From a virus, in the IMG/VR virus record IMGVR_UViG_3300031787_000508, positions 1-32,851 of that record: DNA of 32,851 bases. The stretch is one strand, 5' to 3'. Below are positions 21,255 to 26,965 of the stretch, one piece after another. The translations under genes and the position numbers were made by a program. The notes beneath the pieces were generated by a model, which made no database searches, was not told the origin of the DNA, and was given only the letters and a program-made list of their open reading frames with translations. Position 1 is the first letter of the stretch, and each line of letters opens with the position of its first letter.

Positions 21255-21308
21255 TTATTTACGTTTGAGAATGATTTGTAAGATTAAAGCAATAGCGGCA
21301 TAAAGCAT
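21255..21308 (-). CDS. Possible 17-residue membrane peptide
   Basis: MLYAAIALILQIILKRK: one hydrophobic helix with a basic end. ATG 21308 is preceded by GAAAGCGTTTAAACG, close to the repeated start-associated sequence of this block. Too short to be sure; a helix of this type can be a real small membrane protein. Confidence 0.3.
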   Translation of the reverse strand: MLYAAIALILQIILKRK

Positions 21309-21311
21309 CGT

Positions 21312-21485
21312 TTAAACGCTTTCAGCCATCATGTCGAGCGCGTCAAGTTTGCATTGTTCTACCTCTGCATCGTTTAAACACTCTGATAACTCAATCGCTA
21401 AATGCGTGGCTTGCATGGCTTTGTAATCGTCTGGCGCACAAAGGGCAAGATAAAGGGCTTTTGTTAGGGCTTGGGATTGCGTCAT
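21312..21485 (-). CDS. Small hypothetical protein ending ESV
   Basis: 57 residues, MTQSQALTKALYLALCAPDD onward, helical, acidic, no membrane span. It starts two bases after the stop of the preceding gene (TAA-AC-ATG within the GTTTAAAC palindrome) and itself ends in A-E-S-V-stop inside another such palindrome. A third copy lies inside its coding sequence (21372-21379). Function unknown. Confidence 0.55.
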   Translation of the reverse strand: MTQSQALTKALYLALCAPDDYKAMQATHLAIELSECLNDAEVEQCKLDALDMMAESV

Positions 21486-21487
21486 GT

Positions 21488-21679
21488 TTAAACGCTCTCA
21501 ACCACTGTGCCGCACTTATTGCCGTTTATATCGTAAATAGCAGGTGGTAATTCATTATATTTAACAATGTAGGACGCTAGGCTTTCAAGTATTCGGGGTA
21601 ATTCGTGGCTCATGCCATCGGGCTCAATATCTTGAAAAGCATCGTTGTCAGTGTCGATTGTTATAGTTAATTTGCTCAT
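21488..21679 (-). CDS. Small hypothetical protein ending VVESV
   Basis: 63 residues, MSKLTITIDTDNDAFQDIEP then a helix and NGNKCGTVVESV. Strand-first layout, acidic. ATGA overlap with the gene before. Its last three codons and stop sit in the repeated GAGAGCGTTTAAAC motif. Family not recognised. Confidence 0.6.
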   Translation of the reverse strand: MSKLTITIDTDNDAFQDIEPDGMSHELPRILESLASYIVKYNELPPAIYDINGNKCGTVVESV

Positions 21680-22083
21680 GCTGTCACCTCTGCATCGTTA
21701 ATTGCCCACTGTGCATCGTTATAACCTTCCAGACGAGGGATTGCATCGGAAATAATGGCTTCAACCAATAACTGAGCAATGCTTCCATCATAAGTTGGGT
21801 GTTCGCATGACTGATAACGCAAGCACTGCGCCGCTTTAATCGCTTGAATGGCTGAGAGTATCGGTGCGCCTCGGTCGTATTCAATAAACCCTGATTCCTT
21901 TTCGGAATACCTGTAATTAACGCTCTTAATATTTTCGTCAAGCAATAATTGTGCGACTTCTTGCTCATGCTCTGATACGTTTAAACGCACTGATGGATGA
22001 CCATAAGGAACACTTAATTTTTTTCTGGAAGCATAACGCACAAGTGCATTTATATGCGTGTTGGTGACTGTAAAAGCAGACAT
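21676..22083 (-). CDS. Conserved phage hypothetical protein (MSAFTVTNTHINALV)
   Basis: 135 residues from ATG 22083 (AGGAG eight bases ahead; an in-frame start 36 bases upstream lies before the ribosome site). MSAFTVTNTHINALVRYASR, LLLDENIKSVNYRYSE and AIKAAQCLRYQSCEHPTYDG form a recurring arrangement in Gram-negative phages, whose function is not known to me. A GTTTAAAC palindrome lies inside it (21979-21986). Confidence 0.65.
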   Translation of the reverse strand: MSAFTVTNTHINALVRYASRKKLSVPYGHPSVRLNVSEHEQEVAQLLLDENIKSVNYRYSEKESGFIEYDRGAPILSAIQAIKAAQCLRYQSCEHPTYDGSIAQLLVEAIISDAIPRLEGYNDAQWAINDAEVTA

Positions 22084-22161
22084 AGTAACTCCTATTAACC
22101 CTGTAAAAGCACAGGCCAAAGGGCACGTTATACCCTTCAGACTAGACTCTGTTTAAACGCT

Positions 22162-22395
22162 CTAAATATATAAATTAGTGGTTTTGGCTGTCAGTGAATT
22201 AAACAAGTCGGAAAACCTGTTCATCATAGTAAGGTCACGCTCAAATACTTTGTTCCAGAAGTGGTCACGCTCATTCATTAGCCACTTATGGTAATAGTCG
22301 TGCCCTTCATCTTCAAATATAAATAACCCATAATCTGCGAGTGCTCTCGCCTCATCTTCAGGCCAGAACGCCTGTGCTTCTTGAATAACTCCCAT
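22162..22395 (-). CDS. Small acidic hypothetical protein
   Basis: 77 residues, MGVIQEAQAFWPEDEARALA with many aromatic and acidic residues, then a helical end (MMNRFSDLFNSLTAKTTNLY). A GAAAGGCGTTAAT start-associated repeat precedes ATG 22395. Its TAG is followed in the same frame by AGC-GTT-TAA of the palindromic motif (22151-22158), a second stop. Confidence 0.6.
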   Translation of the reverse strand: MGVIQEAQAFWPEDEARALADYGLFIFEDEGHDYYHKWLMNERDHFWNKVFERDLTMMNRFSDLFNSLTAKTTNLYI

Positions 22396-22407
22396 AATTA
22401 ACGCCTT

Positions 22408-22695
22408 TCAATTTTCATATGCTGTTATTTTGTTTCCCGCGCCTACTTTTAATTTTGCGGTATCAAGTAGAAATTTTTTACTACCATTGAAATAATGCGA
22501 TACGGCAAAACGCAAATGATCAATTATTTGTTTTTGTTGCTCATCACTGTAATAGTGGGAAATTGTTTCTGTATCTTTCCCATTATCAAGTTGACGAGTG
22601 TATGAGTGATCAAAATCAATATCGTCCAAATGAATAAACAATGCCGCATTTATCCAAATGCATCCGTCCTTATAAATTCTATATTTGGTTTCCAT
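22408..22695 (-). CDS. Hypothetical protein (METKYRIYKDG)
   Basis: 95 residues, mixed strand-helix, Asp- and Tyr-rich (LDDIDFDHSYTRQLDNGKDT). Preceded by the GAAAGGCGTTAAT repeat. Its end overlaps the upstream side of the next repeat, so the genes are tightly packed. No family recognised. Confidence 0.6.
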   Translation of the reverse strand: METKYRIYKDGCIWINAALFIHLDDIDFDHSYTRQLDNGKDTETISHYYSDEQQKQIIDHLRFAVSHYFNGSKKFLLDTAKLKVGAGNKITAYEN

Positions 22696-22707
22696 AATTA
22701 ACGCCTT

Positions 22708-22800
22708 TCAAATTAAAACATCAAAATAAGCCAGAGCCAGAGTAGCAAAAGCCAGCCCCAGTGCAACAGCCAGAAATAAATCAAGAAATAATTGTCTCAT
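22708..22800 (-). CDS. 30-residue membrane peptide
   Basis: MRQLFLDLFLAVALGLAFAT then LALAYFDVLI: a single long hydrophobic helix. GGAG is placed nine to twelve bases before ATG 22800. The stop overlaps the start-associated repeat of the next gene. Likely a real small membrane protein; role unknown. Confidence 0.5.
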   Translation of the reverse strand: MRQLFLDLFLAVALGLAFATLALAYFDVLI

Positions 22801-22834
22801 TGTGTGTTTACTCCTGTGAATGAATGAGAGGGAA

Positions 22835-22848
22835 AGCCCCGAAGGGCT
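22835..22848 (-). terminator. Attenuator-like hairpin
   Basis: On the minus strand AGCCC-TTCG-GGGCT followed by TTCCC. Five pairs, UUCG loop, short T run: a weak terminator or attenuator between the 67-residue and 30-residue genes. A similar hairpin with TTTTCC lies near 23379-23392. Confidence 0.5.
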
Positions 22849-22853
22849 GAGAA

Positions 22854-23057
22854 TTAGGTTAACGCATACTCGACAAGCCGAGCCATAATTTGTGGCTCTT
22901 TAGTGCCTTTGGAATTGTCCCAAGCCACTACCACAACGCCCGAACGATTAACGCCCAAGAACGTGCCCTTCTCGCCCTCAGTGCCCGCAATTACTCTAGC
23001 ACCAAAGCGCAAAGCCTTGGTTTCGTCTTTAGTCAATTTCCAGATATTTATTTCCAT
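22854..23057 (-). CDS. Small KOW/Tudor-like protein
   Basis: 67 residues. The stretch RFGARVIAGTEGEKGTFLGV and SGVVVVAWDNSKG has the strand-turn pattern of KOW or Tudor-like small beta barrels that bind nucleic acid or proteins. GAAAGGCGTTAAT repeat precedes ATG 23057. Followed by the hairpin at 22835. Confidence 0.55.
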   Translation of the reverse strand: MEINIWKLTKDETKALRFGARVIAGTEGEKGTFLGVNRSGVVVVAWDNSKGTKEPQIMARLVEYALT

Positions 23058-23076
23058 GATTAACGCCTTTCAAATA

Positions 23077-23090
23077 ATGCAACAGTGCAT
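23077..23090 (-). other. Covarying hairpin upstream of start repeat, copy 1
   Basis: ATGC-AACAGT-GCAT on the plus strand, a 4-bp stem three bases from the start-associated repeat at 23059. A sister hairpin at 23361-23374 keeps the loop and changes the outer stem pair. Confidence 0.4.
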
Positions 23091-23128
23091 CACAAGCCAC
23101 CCTGTCACAGTGGCTCAAGATAAACTGT

Positions 23129-23338
23129 TTAAACGCTCTCTGTTGACCTGTCGAGCACTTCAGCCAGTGCGGTATACACCTGCTGTTTTGTGCCAGTAAA
23201 ACCCATGCTTTTTAAGGTTTTGTAGCATGATGCACCCCTAGACATTTTCATGCCCATAAGTTCAAGTTTCAGCCCTCTGAACAGCACGTGCAACCTGAAC
23301 TGTTCGATGTCGCTTCTGTTGTTTATCATAATGCCCAT
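23129..23338 (-). CDS. Small basic protein ending STESV
   Basis: 69 residues from ATG 23338, next to the GAAAGGCGTTAAT repeat; an in-frame start 36 bases upstream lies beyond it. GMKMSRGASCYKTLKSMGFT then a helical end. Layout suggests a small DNA- or RNA-contacting protein. Ends in ESV-stop within GTTTAAAC. Confidence 0.6.
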   Translation of the reverse strand: MGIMINNRSDIEQFRLHVLFRGLKLELMGMKMSRGASCYKTLKSMGFTGTKQQVYTALAEVLDRSTESV

Positions 23339-23360
23339 AATATTAACGCCTTTCGGTATA

Positions 23361-23374
23361 GTGCAACAGCGCAC
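23361..23374 (-). other. Covarying hairpin upstream of start repeat, copy 2
   Basis: GTGC-AACAGC-GCAC on the plus strand, the same distance (four bases) from the start-associated repeat at 23342. The outer pair differs from copy 1 on both sides (A-T to G-C), while the loop AACAG is kept. Confidence 0.4.
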
Positions 23375-23407
23375 AGGAAAACCCGTAAGGGCTTCCCTCT
23401 GAGTTGT

Positions 23408-23992
23408 TTAAACGCCCTCTGTATCCATCGTGCCGTGTTCAGGGCACATAGGCGCACCCATTGCTTCGAGCCATTTTCCAGCAACCCGAACTGTATAGCC
23501 ACACTCAGGACAGTAGCATTTGAGCATACGTGTTGTCTGTTTTTTCTGAGCATTGGAGGGCACTAAGTCAGCGTGTGGGTAAGCACCAAGGCGAGCCAGA
23601 ACAGGCTCTGCCCATGCTGTGAATTTTGGGCCAGCAACAGTGGCTGTCATCTTGCCCTCTAAGCCAATGGCACGTGCTGTCTTACCGAACTTTTTGCCGT
23701 GTCCGTCGCCAGGGTGCACAGCATGGATAAGTTCGTGAGCCAGAATGTCGAGCACTCTCGCACTGTCGCTGATTGTGGGTGAGATAAAAATTTCAGCGTG
23801 GCTGTCAGCACTGGCAGCCGATGACCAGCACTCACCGATTCTGCGGTTCTTGCTTGCTAAGGCTGATTTGGAGGGAAAGCCACACGATGACCGCACCTGT
23901 GTGGGTATGGTATCGCCATGCTGTTTAAACAGTGCCCTGAGTTCTTCTGTGGCTTGTGAGAGCCATTGCTCACGTGTAAGAGATGTAGTCAT
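23408..23992 (-). CDS. SprT-like zinc metalloprotease
   Basis: 194 residues. H86-E87-L-I-H90 with H98 downstream (GDGHGKKFG) is a gluzincin-like SprT zinc site; residues 46-85 carry the expected strand-rich part and EGKMTATVAGP follows. A C-terminal zinc ribbon (C159, C161, C164 and C183) matches SprT/Spartan family layout. Cellular relatives degrade DNA-protein cross-links; a phage copy could clear proteins from DNA or act on host targets. First gene of the leftward accessory block, ending in the palindromic motif. Confidence 0.85.
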   Translation of the reverse strand: MTTSLTREQWLSQATEELRALFKQHGDTIPTQVRSSCGFPSKSALASKNRRIGECWSSAASADSHAEIFISPTISDSARVLDILAHELIHAVHPGDGHGKKFGKTARAIGLEGKMTATVAGPKFTAWAEPVLARLGAYPHADLVPSNAQKKQTTRMLKCYCPECGYTVRVAGKWLEAMGAPMCPEHGTMDTEGV

Positions 23993-24052
23993 AATGGAAC
24001 GCCTTTCAATGTAAAGCCTATTAAAAAGATGAGAGTGTTTTTTTACCCTCTC

Positions 24053-24081
24053 ACTATATAAGCATAATAGAATCGTGCCAG
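24053..24081 (-). promoter_or_regulatory. Leftward promoter for the accessory block
   Basis: On the minus strand CTGGCA (24076-24081), 17-base spacer, TATAGT (24053-24058). Matches to consensus are four and five of six. It would start RNA near 24046, about 54 bases before the SprT-like gene. Confidence 0.55.
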
Positions 24082-24261
24082 TTCTCGTAAGTCCTTGATT
24101 TATAAGGACAAGGAAAAACCCTTACACGGGTTAACCCTTACCTATATTATCACTATATGAAATTACTACTACCTTTGGTTTCACTATGTGGAATATTCTA
24201 TATGAGCAGAGGTTATATCGAGTGCCATGCTTTAGGTGCTGAGAGCATATAAGCACTTGTA

Positions 24262-24307
24262 TGCGAATCATTCTCATTTAGATTTACCTTAATGCGAGTG
24301 ATTCTCA
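24262..24307. promoter_or_regulatory. Two Fur-box-like sites
   Basis: TGCGAATCATTCTCA (24262-24276) and TGCGAGTGATTCTCA (24293-24307) match the 7-1-7 Fur core TGATAAT-n-ATTATCA at 11 and 10 of 14 positions. Their starts are 31 bp apart, about three helical turns, so bound repressors would face the same side of DNA. The two are a direct repeat over 18 bases with two differences. Confidence 0.5.
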
Positions 24308-24776
24308 TTTGCACTACTGGTTATCTATACAGTAGTAGTAACCCTATGCTGTATGGGCTTACAGTTGTATGGGGGGGAGGGGGTAGTCGTGCTGTGTAAT
24401 ATTTGTGGGAGCCTCGTATCCACAAGAAAAGGTAAATTGGCTTTTTATTGACTAGCCTTATCCGTGTTAGCAGAAGAAGGTAAGCCGACTTACTAGGTTT
24501 GTTTAGGATGAGTTCAGGGAACCCGTGTATACAGGTAAGACTTCTCGTAAGAAGTGAGCCTCTCGTTTATCTTGGTTACTGGTTTACTTTGCTTGTCATC
24601 GCAAGTCAGTTCACGCTACACGTCCCGTTCATCTTGTTCCCTTCTCATCACGAGGGGGGAGTGACTACTTGATGACCACATGATTCACCTGTTTATCCTA
24701 CTTGGTCGGCTCAACCGCATAGAGGGATGGGTTCTGATCCCCGTGGAGTGATGACACTATATCAGGGATTACCCTA

Positions 24777-24805
24777 TTGTTCAACAAAAAGATTTGAGCC
24801 ATAAT
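24777..24805 (+). promoter_or_regulatory. Rightward late promoter candidate
   Basis: TTGTTC (24777-24782), 17-base spacer, CATAAT (24800-24805). The -10 matches five of six, the -35 three of six. Start near 24812 gives a leader of about 29 bases to ATG 24841, which supports that start for the small terminase. Confidence 0.5.
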
Positions 24806-24840
24806 GCGTGAAGGAACTTCCCTATTGTGGACAAAAGTAC

Positions 24841-25218
24841 ATGAATCAAACTAAACCCCGTGGTAGACCAAAAGGTTCTACTAACAAACAGTTCTCCCTT
24901 ACCAGTTATGCTGATAAGCCTGAACTCATCACTCTACCCAAGACTGAGACTGCCCAACTAAAAGAACTAAAGAACCTCCTGATAAACAGCGCAGGTTCTA
25001 GAGTTGTCCATAAGGCGGTAGAGATAGCCCTTAATGACGATCACCCTGCCCAACTAGCCGCTATTAAGTTGTGCATGGACAGAATGTTGCCCGTCTCTAT
25101 GTTTGAGAAGGAAGGTAAAGCCCGTAGTGCTGTAACCATCAACATTACTGGTATTGGAGAGATTTCGCATACCCCTGAAACCATAGATGCTGAAGACATA
25201 GAGGCTAAGAATGACTAA
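24841..25218 (+). CDS. Terminase small subunit (probable)
   Basis: 125 residues from ATG 24841. N-terminal N-Q-T-K-P-R-G-R-P-K-G-S-T-N-K is an AT-hook-like DNA-contact start common to phage small terminases. Helices follow (TAQLKELKNLLINSAGSRVV, DDHPAQLAAIKLCMDRMLPV), then an acidic end. It lies at the head of the packaging genes, two upstream of the large terminase. A GTG at 24808 sits at the inferred transcription start and is disfavoured. It would recognise the packaging site. Confidence 0.7.
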   Translation: MNQTKPRGRPKGSTNKQFSLTSYADKPELITLPKTETAQLKELKNLLINSAGSRVVHKAVEIALNDDHPAQLAAIKLCMDRMLPVSMFEKEGKARSAVTINITGIGEISHTPETIDAEDIEAKND

Positions 25219-25711
25219 GGCGGCAGAACGCAAACAAGCAATGCTAGATGGAAAGCCTACCTACTTTACTGGTAAGCCCTGTAAATATGGGCATATTGCC
25301 GAAAGACGGACAGCCAAAGCAGAATGTATTGCCTGTGAAGCAGAGCGCAATAACTCAGAATCTCGCAAGGAATACATGGCTTCTTATGCTGAGAAACAAA
25401 GAGAAAAACTCCAAGAGATAGCAACTAGATGGCAAAAAAACAATAAAGGCAAAGTCAATGCCAATACTGCCTTTAATCATTCATCCAAGATGCTTAGAAC
25501 TCCAAGATGGCTTAGTCCTTTTGAAAAACTGCACATAAAGTGTCTTTACCAAGTTGCCGCTATGAGAAGTAAGCATAGTGAGATTGCTTGGGATGTTGAC
25601 CACATAGTTCCCCTAAAAGGAAAAACTGTATCTGGACTCCATGTTCCTTGGAATCTTCGAGTCATTCCAAAAAAAGAAAACATCCTAAAAGGAAACAAAT
25701 ATCATGTCTGA
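25211..25711 (+). CDS. HNH endonuclease
   Basis: 166 residues. Zinc-binding Cys at the start (KPCKYGH, ECIAC) and the catalytic strand-helix DVDHIVPLKGKTVSGLHVPW with N-L-R-V-I-P-K-K-E-N are the HNH fold (D-H, H, N). Placed between small and large terminase genes, overlapping both. HNH proteins next to terminases are known in other phages to aid cleavage of packaged concatemers; alternatively it is a free-standing homing-type nuclease. Confidence 0.85.
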   Translation: MTKAAERKQAMLDGKPTYFTGKPCKYGHIAERRTAKAECIACEAERNNSESRKEYMASYAEKQREKLQEIATRWQKNNKGKVNANTAFNHSSKMLRTPRWLSPFEKLHIKCLYQVAAMRSKHSEIAWDVDHIVPLKGKTVSGLHVPWNLRVIPKKENILKGNKYHV

Positions 25712-26963
25712 TCTAAATTTCCAACTCCTCCCGTGGCAGGAAGAGGTATTTAAAGACCAGACTCGCTTCAAGGTTATAGCGGCTGGACGACGCTGTGGAA
25801 AGTCAAGGCTTGCCGCCACAACTCTTATCATTGAGGCTTTAAAGTGTACTCAAGGCTCTGCTGTGCTTTATGTAGCCCCAACAAACGGGCAAGCAAGGCA
25901 GATTATTTGGGACGTATTATTGGAACTAGGCAGGGAGGTAATTCAAAATGCCCACATCAACAATCAAAACATCACCACCATCAACGGAGCAACCATCTAC
26001 GTCCGAGGCGCTGATAGACCCGATACCCTCCGTGGAGTCTCCCTCACCTACGCTGTCCTTGACGAAGTTGCGGACATCAAGCCCGAAGCGTGGGAACAAG
26101 TTATCCGAGCCTCTCTCTCCGATAGAAAAGGAAGAGCCATGTTTATCGGAACTCCCAAAGGAAGAAACTGGTTTTACGATCTGTTTAGATTGGGCGAAAG
26201 TGAAGAGGATAAGGACTGGAAATCTTGGCACTTCACAACAAAAGACAACCCCCTGATTGACCCTACTGAGATTGAGTCAGCCAAGAAAACCCTGTCTTCC
26301 TTTGCTTTCAAGCAAGAATACATGGCATCCTTTACCAATGCTGGTAGCGACATCTTCAAAGAAGAATGGATTAAATACGGGGTTGAGCCTGAATTTGGAA
26401 GTTACTACATAGCCTGTGACTTGGCAGGATTTGAGGAAGTTGCCAAACAAGCGGCTAATTCTAAGAAAAGGCTAGACCAGACTGCTATTGCTGTTGTCAA
26501 GGTAACAGATGATGGCAAATGGTTTGTCAAAGAGATTGTCTTTGGGCGTTGGGACATCCGTGAGACTGCGGCAACCATACTGTTGAAGATGCGGGAATAC
26601 CGACCTTTGGCTGTTGGAATTGAGAAAGGTGCGCTTAAAAATGCAGTTTTACCATATTTATCTGACCTAATGCGTAAAAATAATGTATATTCGCATATAG
26701 TTGACTTAACGCATGGCAACAGGAAAAAGGCTGACAGAATTATCTGGAGTCTCCAAGGGCGTTTTGAGCATGGAAGGATTGTGCTGAACTCTGAGGAGGA
26801 TTGGGATGAATTTAAAGATCAACTTCTTTTGTTTCCCGCCATCGGAGTGCATGATGATTTGCCAGATGCTCTCTCATATATAGATCAAATGGCTGTTACC
26901 TCATACTTTGTTGATGACCAAGATGAAGAGTGGGAGCCAGTAGACATAATTAGCGGGGTTTGA
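25704..26963 (+). CDS. terL: Terminase large subunit
   Basis: 419 residues. ATPase: Walker A A27-G-R-R-C-G-K33-S34, Walker B L-T-Y-A-V-L-D120-E121, coupling motif G-T-P-K-G (149-153). Nuclease: D239 in YYIACDLAG, E307 in VGIEKGAL, D384/D385 and D388 in HDDLPDAL, the RNase H-like cutting site. It pumps DNA into the procapsid through the portal and cuts the concatemer. Starts within the HNH gene end; the portal gene follows at once. Confidence 0.95.
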   Translation: MSDLNFQLLPWQEEVFKDQTRFKVIAAGRRCGKSRLAATTLIIEALKCTQGSAVLYVAPTNGQARQIIWDVLLELGREVIQNAHINNQNITTINGATIYVRGADRPDTLRGVSLTYAVLDEVADIKPEAWEQVIRASLSDRKGRAMFIGTPKGRNWFYDLFRLGESEEDKDWKSWHFTTKDNPLIDPTEIESAKKTLSSFAFKQEYMASFTNAGSDIFKEEWIKYGVEPEFGSYYIACDLAGFEEVAKQAANSKKRLDQTAIAVVKVTDDGKWFVKEIVFGRWDIRETAATILLKMREYRPLAVGIEKGALKNAVLPYLSDLMRKNNVYSHIVDLTHGNRKKADRIIWSLQGRFEHGRIVLNSEEDWDEFKDQLLLFPAIGVHDDLPDALSYIDQMAVTSYFVDDQDEEWEPVDIISGV

Positions 26964-26965
26964 TA

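Larger units (their letters stand above)
21310..23930. repeat. Eight copies of palindrome GTTTAAAC
   Basis: Positions 21310, 21372, 21486, 21979, 22151, 23127, 23406 and 23923 (each 8 bases). Most extend to GTTTAAACGCTCT. Five carry the stop codon TAA in the leftward frame after GAG-AGC-GTT (or in frame just after a TAG), while three lie inside coding sequence in other registers (TTA-AAC or TTT-AAA-C). I saw no copy elsewhere in the window by eye. Confidence 0.8.
22397..24009 (-). repeat. Start-associated repeats TTGAAAGGCGTTAAT
   Basis: Five copies stand just before leftward start codons: 22397-22411, 22697-22711, 23059-23073, 23342-23356 and a variant at 23996-24009. Each brings GAAAGG as ribosome site. 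They resemble the start-associated sequences described for some mycobacteriophages in layout, not in bases. Confidence 0.75.
24003..24840. other. Long non-coding control region
   Basis: About 840 bases without a convincing gene between divergent units. Holds a leftward promoter (24053-24081), hairpins GTCCTT/AAGGAC (24091-24109), AACCC/GGGTT (24117-24132) and ACTTCT-CGTA-AGAAGT (24540-24555), two Fur-like boxes (24262-24307), a G-rich tract (24371-24383) and a rightward promoter (24777-24805). No tRNA was found. The stretch 24390-24770 shows only small hairpins and no frame with a ribosome site. Confidence 0.7.

Noticed and set aside
24157-24252. 31-residue frame MKLLLPLVSLCGIFY in the control region
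   Set aside because: Signal-peptide-like start but no ribosome site, and the Fur-like boxes follow at once; too weak to call a gene.
24371-24383. G-quadruplex in the G-rich tract
   Set aside because: Only two G runs are present, not four within reach.
24720-24760. tRNA T-arm-like stretch (GGGTTCTGATCCCC)
   Set aside because: Only three stem pairs form, and no D-arm, anticodon arm or acceptor stem can be drawn around it.
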